In this document: positions 59,966 to 64,000 of the stretch, one piece after another
How positions within the stretch are numbered: the stretch's first letter is position 1
Layout: each line of letters begins with the position of its first letter
From: Kitasatospora terrestris
GTDB taxonomy: Bacteria; Actinomycetota; Actinomycetes; Streptomycetales; Streptomycetaceae
Direction of reading: 5' to 3'
Assembly (NCBI RefSeq): GCF_039542905.1
Contig: NZ_BAABIS010000001.1
Coordinates: forward strand, 6,448,001 to 6,512,000
Length of the DNA: 64,000 nt
The notes under the pieces: model-generated
Database searches by the model: none
Told to the model about the DNA's origin: nothing
Seen by the model: only the letters and a program-made list of their open reading frames with translations
Made by a program: the position numbers and the translations under genes

Positions 59966-60714
59966 CGGACGCCCTCCCGGCAGCGCTCGGTGGAGTACAG
60001 GTGGCTGTCGCGGAACTGCTCCGCCGCCAGCGTGCGCCCGACCAGGATGACCGCGGTGCGCAGCACGCCCGCCTCCTTCACCTGGCCGGCGATGTCGGCG
60101 AGGGTGCCGCGCAGCACCAGCTCGTCCGGGCGGCTGGCCATCGCCACCACCGCGGCCGGGCAGTCGGCGCCGTAGTGCGGCAGCAGTTCCTCGACCACGC
60201 TGTCCACGTACCGGGCGGCCAGGTGCAGCACCAGCAGGGCGCCGCTGCGGCCGAGGGTCGCCAGGTCCTCGCCCTCCGGCATCGGGGTGGCCTGCCGGGC
60301 GACCCGGGTGAGGATCACCGTCTGGCCGACCGTCGGCACGGTCAGCTCGCGCTTCAGCGCGGCGGCCGCGGCGGCGAACGCCGGGACACCGGGGACGACC
60401 TCGTACGGGATGCCCAGCGCGTCCAGCCGGCGCATCTGCTCGGCCACCGCGCTGAACACCGACGGGTCGCCCGAGTGCAGCCGGGCCACGTCGTGGCCCT
60501 CCTCGTGGGCCCGGGCGATCTCCGCGACGATCCGGTCCAGGTCGAGGTCGGCGGTGTCCACCAGCCGCGCGCCGGGCGGGCACTCGGCCAGCAGCTCGGT
60601 CGGCACCAGGCTGCCCGCGTACAGGCACACCCCGCACGCCGCCAGGGTCCGCGCCCCCCGGACCGTGATCAGGTCCGCGGCGCCGGGCCCGGCCCCGATG
60701 AAGTAGACGGTCAC
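59962..60714 (-). CDS. cobM: precorrin-4 C11-methyltransferase CobM
   Basis: SAM-dependent methylation of precorrin-4 at C11 to precorrin-5. 250 residues; VTVYFIGAGPGAADLITVRG, CLYAGSLVPTELLAECPPGA, VARLHSGDPSVFSAVAEQMR, VVPGVPAFAAAAAALKRELT and LTRVARQATPMPEGEDL are typical of CobM/CbiF. GTG start overlaps the cobL stop (GTGA). Confidence 0.97.
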   Translation of the reverse strand: MTVYFIGAGPGAADLITVRGARTLAACGVCLYAGSLVPTELLAECPPGARLVDTADLDLDRIVAEIARAHEEGHDVARLHSGDPSVFSAVAEQMRRLDALGIPYEVVPGVPAFAAAAAALKRELTVPTVGQTVILTRVARQATPMPEGEDLATLGRSGALLVLHLAARYVDSVVEELLPHYGADCPAAVVAMASRPDELVLRGTLADIAGQVKEAGVLRTAVILVGRTLAAEQFRDSHLYSTERCREGVR

Positions 60715-61940
60715 TCCGATTCCTCTTCTTCCTTGATCACTGACCACTGGGTGACCGGCATCGCCTGCCGCCACCCGGTGAATCCGCCGACCGGCACCGC
60801 CTGCGCGACACCCAGCCGGACCAGCTCGCCGCCGTGCCGCCGGTACCACTCGGCCAGCAGCGCCTCCGACTCCATGGTCACCGTGTTGGCGACCAGCCGG
60901 CCGCCGAGCGGCAGCGCCGCCCAGCACGCCGCCAGCAGCCCCGGCGCGGTCAGCCCGCCGCCGACGAACACCGCGTCCGGGGTCTCCAGACCCGCCAGCG
61001 CCCGCGGCGCCGGACCGGTCACCACCCGCAGCCGGGGCACGCCCAGCGCCCCCGCGTTGCGGGCGATCCGCTCCGCGCGCACCGGATCGCGCTCCACGCT
61101 CACCGCCCGGCAGCTGCGGTGCGCCCGCAGCCACTCGATGCCGATCGACCCCGAGCCGCCGCCGATGTCCCACAGCAGCTCGCCCGGCGCCGGCGCCAGC
61201 GCGGCCAGTGTGGCGGCCCGCACGTAGCGCTTGGTCAACTGGCCGTCGCTCTCGTACCGGTCGTCCGGCAGGCCGGGCACCAGTTGGGCGCGCGGGGTGC
61301 CGGGGGCGGCGGCGCACTCGACGGCCAGGATGTTCAGCGGGTCGCCCGGCGTGTGCGGCCAGGCCCCGGCGGTGCCCTCGCGGACGTCCTCCGCCTCGCC
61401 GCCCAACTGCTCCAGCACGCGCAGCCGGGACGGGCCGAATCCGCGGGCCGCGAGCAGCGCCGCGACCTCGGCCGGGCCGGCGGCGTCCGCGTTCAGCACC
61501 AGCAGCCGGCGGCCCGGGTACAGCGCGCCGTTCAGCGTCTCCAGCGGCCGGCCGACCAGCGAGACCACCTCGGTCTCCTCCACCGGCCAGCCCAGCCGGG
61601 CGCACGCGTACGACACCGAGGACGGGTGCGGCAGGACGCGAAGGCGCTCGGCGCCGACCGTCTCCGCCAGCGTCCGGCCGATGCCGTAGAACATCGGGTC
61701 ACCACTGGCCAGCACCGCGACCTCTTGCCCGGCCCGCTCGGCCAGCAGCCCGGCGACCGCCGGACGCAGCGGCGAGGGCCACGGCACCCGCTCCGCCGTC
61801 ACCTCGGCGGGCAGCAGCTCCAGCTGACGCGGGCCGCCGATCACCGACCCGGCCGCGAGCAGTGCCGCCCGGGACGTCCGCGCGAGGCCCGGCCAGCCGT
61901 CCGCGCCGATCCCGACGACGGTGATCGCAGACTCGGGCAC
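60711..61940 (-). CDS. cobL: precorrin-6Y C5,15-methyltransferase (decarboxylating) CobL
   Basis: Bifunctional enzyme methylating C5 and C15 and decarboxylating the acetate side chain of precorrin-6B. The GTG at 61940 has GAGGAG 6 bases upstream; 409 residues. CbiE-like methylase domain about 1-205 (ITVVGIGADGWPGLARTSRA, EVAVLASGDPMFYGIGRTLA), CbiT-like domain about 215-409 with LLWDIGGGSGSIGIEWLRAH (SAM motif), AVFVGGGLTAPGLLAACWAA and VANTVTMESEALLAEWY. Head of a cobL-cobM-small protein operon. Confidence 0.96.
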   Translation of the reverse strand: MPESAITVVGIGADGWPGLARTSRAALLAAGSVIGGPRQLELLPAEVTAERVPWPSPLRPAVAGLLAERAGQEVAVLASGDPMFYGIGRTLAETVGAERLRVLPHPSSVSYACARLGWPVEETEVVSLVGRPLETLNGALYPGRRLLVLNADAAGPAEVAALLAARGFGPSRLRVLEQLGGEAEDVREGTAGAWPHTPGDPLNILAVECAAAPGTPRAQLVPGLPDDRYESDGQLTKRYVRAATLAALAPAPGELLWDIGGGSGSIGIEWLRAHRSCRAVSVERDPVRAERIARNAGALGVPRLRVVTGPAPRALAGLETPDAVFVGGGLTAPGLLAACWAALPLGGRLVANTVTMESEALLAEWYRRHGGELVRLGVAQAVPVGGFTGWRQAMPVTQWSVIKEEEESE

Positions 61941-62082
61941 GGGGACTCCTCGCAGGTCGGAAGGGGGCAGCGGCAGCCTACCCGCCGTTTCGCCGCCCGC
62001 CGGGTCCGCACCTGACAAACCTGTTGCCCGGGGTGTGCGAGCTTGGCCACACTGCCGGACATGACGAACTCCCGAAAGGCCC

Positions 62083-62487
62083 ATGGCGCGTAACGCGCCC
62101 GCCCGCGTCCGCGCGGGCCTCGGCCGCCGACCCCGTCCCCACGACCGCGGAACGCGCCGCGTGGTGCCCGGTCTGTCCGGCCCGGCACAGCGGCTGGTCG
62201 CCGCGGGCGAGGCGGCACTCGGCGAGCCGCCCGGCGCCCTGGCCGCCGCCGTCGCCGGCTGGCGCGCCGAGGCCCACCGGCGCGGCCGGCCGGCGCTCGG
62301 GCCGCCCTGCCCCTGCTGCGAGGCCGACCACGGCCGCCCGCTGATCGAACGGATGCTGCACGCGCTGCCCCGGCGCGCCGCCCGCGAACTGCGCGCGGTG
62401 GTCGCCCCGCTCGACGAGGCCTACCGGGCCTCCCGCGTGCGCCGCGGCGACGAGTTCTGGTTCCTGGACGGTCCTCAGGGCTGGTAG
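62083..62487 (+). CDS. hypothetical protein with Cys motif
   Basis: 134 residues, ATG at 62083 with AAAGG 5-10 bases upstream. Arg-rich amino-terminus, a helical middle (AAGEAALGEPPGALAAAVAG), a PPCPCCEADHG cluster near residue 75 that could bind metal, and RAARELRAVVAPLDEAYRAS. The family occurs in streptomycetes without assigned function. Divergent from cobL, convergent with the solute-binding protein gene (13-base overlap). Confidence 0.7.
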   Translation: MARNAPARVRAGLGRRPRPHDRGTRRVVPGLSGPAQRLVAAGEAALGEPPGALAAAVAGWRAEAHRRGRPALGPPCPCCEADHGRPLIERMLHALPRRAARELRAVVAPLDEAYRASRVRRGDEFWFLDGPQGW

Positions 62488-63839
62488 GGGAGTTGGGGGA
62501 CGTCGAAGCAGGTGGTGGTCATGTCCGGCACCTGGGTGAGCCAGCCGCCGCGGCCGTCGAAGGCGGCGTCCTGCCAGCGGGCGGCGTTGAGGCAGGCCCG
62601 GGTCGGGCCGGTCGGGCGGGGCTCGGGGGTGAACGAGGCGGGGACGATCAGGCCGTGCGCGTCGTACGGCTGCGGCCGGTCCATGAACCGCCCCACGCAG
62701 TCGCGGGTCAGTTCGCGGCCGCACGAGTCCATCGCGTCGGTCAGCCACTGGGCCGCCGCCCATCCCTCCAACTCCCAGGCGGAGAGCAGTGGTTCGCGGT
62801 CCGGGTAGTAACGGGCCATCGCCTCCCGGAACTCCTTCACGGCGGGCTGCCCGACGTCCTCGTAGTTGCGCGAGGAGGAGGTCGCCCACAGGGAGTTCCG
62901 GCAGTCGGGCGAGTCCCGGTAGGCGGTGCGCGCGGTCGCGGACCAGTTCTGCACGTTGGTCACCTTGGCGGTGAGCCGTACGTCCGCCGCGTCCAGTGCC
63001 TGGCAGAGCGCCGCGTTGCCCCGGGTGTCCATCGCGTCCAGCAGCAGCTCGGTGCCGTCGGCCTTCATCGCCGCGGCCACCGCCTGGAAGTTGGGGAGTG
63101 CCAGGTCGACGCTCTGGCTGAGCACCCGGAACCCCTCCGCCCGCAGGCCCTCCTCCAACTGCTTCGCGTAGCGCGCCGAATCGGCCTGGTTGTAGGAGAC
63201 GACGGCCGCGCTGCGGGCCCCCAGCCGCTCCTTGAAGAAGCGGTACACCTCGGTCGACTGGTACAGCGTGCCGTTCCAGCCGACCGAACGGCCGTCGCGC
63301 GGCGCGCTGCTGCCGTAGATGCTGTAGAGGTGCGGCCAGCGGTCGTACGCCGTGCCGATCGGCTGCCCGCCGATGTCGGGCACGCCCTTGCCGCTGACGT
63401 ACGGCGCGCCCGCGTAGTCCAGCACGCTGCCGGCCACCAGGGCGAAGACCTGCTCGCGGTCGATCAGTCGGTGCACGCAGTCCTGGTTGCCGATGCCGCT
63501 GCCGCCGTCGTCGCAGGTCACCACCTTCACGGTCCGTCCGTGCAGGCCGCCCCGGTCGTCGAGGGCCCGCAGGAAGGCCTGGGCTCCGTAGCGCGGACCC
63601 GAGAAGGTCTCGCTGCCGACCGGCGAGGTGAGCGAGGTGATGATGCCGATCCGGATCTCGCCCGCCGTCACGCCGGTGTCGGTGGACCCGCCGGACTGCG
63701 GGCTGCCCGGGGGCGCGGAGAAGTCGCTCTCGGGCAGCCGGCTGCCGCAACCCGCGAGGGCGAGCAGCACCCCGGCGAGGGCGGCCGCACGACGGCGCCG
63801 CCGTCCGACCGCCCTCGCCGGGCCGCTGCGACGGGTCAA
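62475..63839 (-). CDS. ABC-type solute-binding lipoprotein (branched-chain amino-acid type)
   Basis: 454 residues. Signal with basic n-region and lipobox LALAGC, so Cys31 is lipidated. Periplasmic-binding type I fold: GEIRIGIITSLTSPVGSETF, GAQAFLRALDDRGGLHGRTV, VTCDDGGSGIGNQDCVHRLI, FALVAGSVLDYAGAPYVSGK. Resembles the HAAT/LivJ group; ligand unknown. No permease or ATPase gene is visible here. The TTG at 63839 overlaps the stop of an upstream gene (TTGA), so the two are coupled. Confidence 0.85.
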   Translation of the reverse strand: MTRRSGPARAVGRRRRRAAALAGVLLALAGCGSRLPESDFSAPPGSPQSGGSTDTGVTAGEIRIGIITSLTSPVGSETFSGPRYGAQAFLRALDDRGGLHGRTVKVVTCDDGGSGIGNQDCVHRLIDREQVFALVAGSVLDYAGAPYVSGKGVPDIGGQPIGTAYDRWPHLYSIYGSSAPRDGRSVGWNGTLYQSTEVYRFFKERLGARSAAVVSYNQADSARYAKQLEEGLRAEGFRVLSQSVDLALPNFQAVAAAMKADGTELLLDAMDTRGNAALCQALDAADVRLTAKVTNVQNWSATARTAYRDSPDCRNSLWATSSSRNYEDVGQPAVKEFREAMARYYPDREPLLSAWELEGWAAAQWLTDAMDSCGRELTRDCVGRFMDRPQPYDAHGLIVPASFTPEPRPTGPTRACLNAARWQDAAFDGRGGWLTQVPDMTTTCFDVPQLPYQP

Positions 63840-64000
63840 CTGCAGCCGGGGACGGCGGTGTTGCCGCTCTGTTGGACCAGGCCGCAGAGCGTCGACCGGG
63901 AGACCTTCCAGGCGCCGTTGTCCAGCACCGCCTGGCCGGTGGCGTCCGGCTGCACCACGTTGCCCTGGATCGAGAGCTGGTACGTCACGGTCGCCTCGGT
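63836..64000 (-). CDS. Mtb12-like secreted protein, 3' end only
   Basis: 54 C-terminal codons are visible, reading ATVTYQLSIQGNVVQPDATG then QAVLDNGAWKVSRSTLCGLV and ending NTAVPGCS. This matches the C-terminal beta-sheet of the low-molecular-weight antigen Mtb12-like fold (NTF2-like, TATVTF...G...ENGTWKVSKATFC). The start is outside the window. Coupled to the binding-protein gene by a TTGA overlap, so the two exported proteins may work together. Confidence 0.6.
   Translation of the reverse strand, partial: TEATVTYQLSIQGNVVQPDATGQAVLDNGAWKVSRSTLCGLVQQSGNTAVPGCS

Overview
The window is very GC-rich, with long GC3-biased genes, many GTG starts, ATGA/GTGA start-stop overlaps and few intergenic gaps. 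Together with ergothioneine genes, CebR-type cellulase operators, a SapA-like spore protein, a DUF574 methyltransferase and a c-di-AMP (ydaO) riboswitch, this points to a chromosomal segment of a Streptomycetaceae actinomycete (Streptomyces or Kitasatospora). No tRNA, rRNA, CRISPR array, transposase or phage gene was seen; apart from one decayed DNA-glycosylase-like gene it looks like ordinary chromosome.

Layout. 1-4.8 kb: end of an acyl-CoA dehydrogenase gene divergent from a TetR regulator, a phosphotransferase, a nitric oxide synthase oxygenase and a small alpha/beta hydrolase. 4.9-10.5 kb: egtD-egtC-egtB-egtA plus a co-directional PatB/MalY-type C-S lyase that could be the missing EgtE. 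10.6-18.1 kb: an ABM-domain membrane protein, a secreted S53 peptidase, an AlkZ-like pseudogene, a GH6 cellulase with two near-identical FnIII modules and a CBM2 under two CebR operators, and a GH15 enzyme. 18.2-34.2 kb: a methyltransferase translationally coupled to a PAS-GGDEF-EAL c-di-GMP enzyme, then a cell-surface glycan cluster (three GT2 glycosyltransferases, Wzx-like flippase, polysaccharide deacetylase, ATP-grasp ligase, flavin oxidoreductase, large membrane protein, membrane/GH16 fusion) ending in a secreted GH16 protein behind a c-di-AMP riboswitch.

34.3-39.4 kb: a SapA-like anchored protein, ribA divergent from a quinone-oxidoreductase/VOC pair with paired operator-like palindromes, and lnt. 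39.4-46.8 kb: cobalamin genes, cobN behind a B12 riboswitch and divergent cobG-cobH-cobIJ. 46.9-51.4 kb: a tandem pair of small membrane proteins, a ThrRS lacking TGS and editing domains behind a threonine-rich leader peptide and attenuator hairpin, an F420/FMN oxidoreductase, and a TetR-SDR pair. 51.5-53.6 kb: cobK and cbiD.

53.6-59.7 kb holds RidA, IclR, a KdgK-like kinase, a fold-III PLP dehydratase, a D-aminoacylase-family amidohydrolase and a KDPG aldolase. Read together these make a complete route from N-acetyl-glucosaminate (the C1-oxidised chitin monomer) via glucosaminate, KDG and KDPG to pyruvate and glyceraldehyde-3-phosphate. 59.6-62.0 kb: cobL-cobM and a coupled small zinc-ribbon protein. 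62.1-64 kb: a small hypothetical, a solute-binding lipoprotein and the 3' end of an upstream coupled gene.

Themes are redox protection (ergothioneine, NO), cellulose/chitin-type polysaccharide use, surface glycan formation under nucleotide second messengers, and aerobic cobalamin synthesis dispersed over four transcription units.
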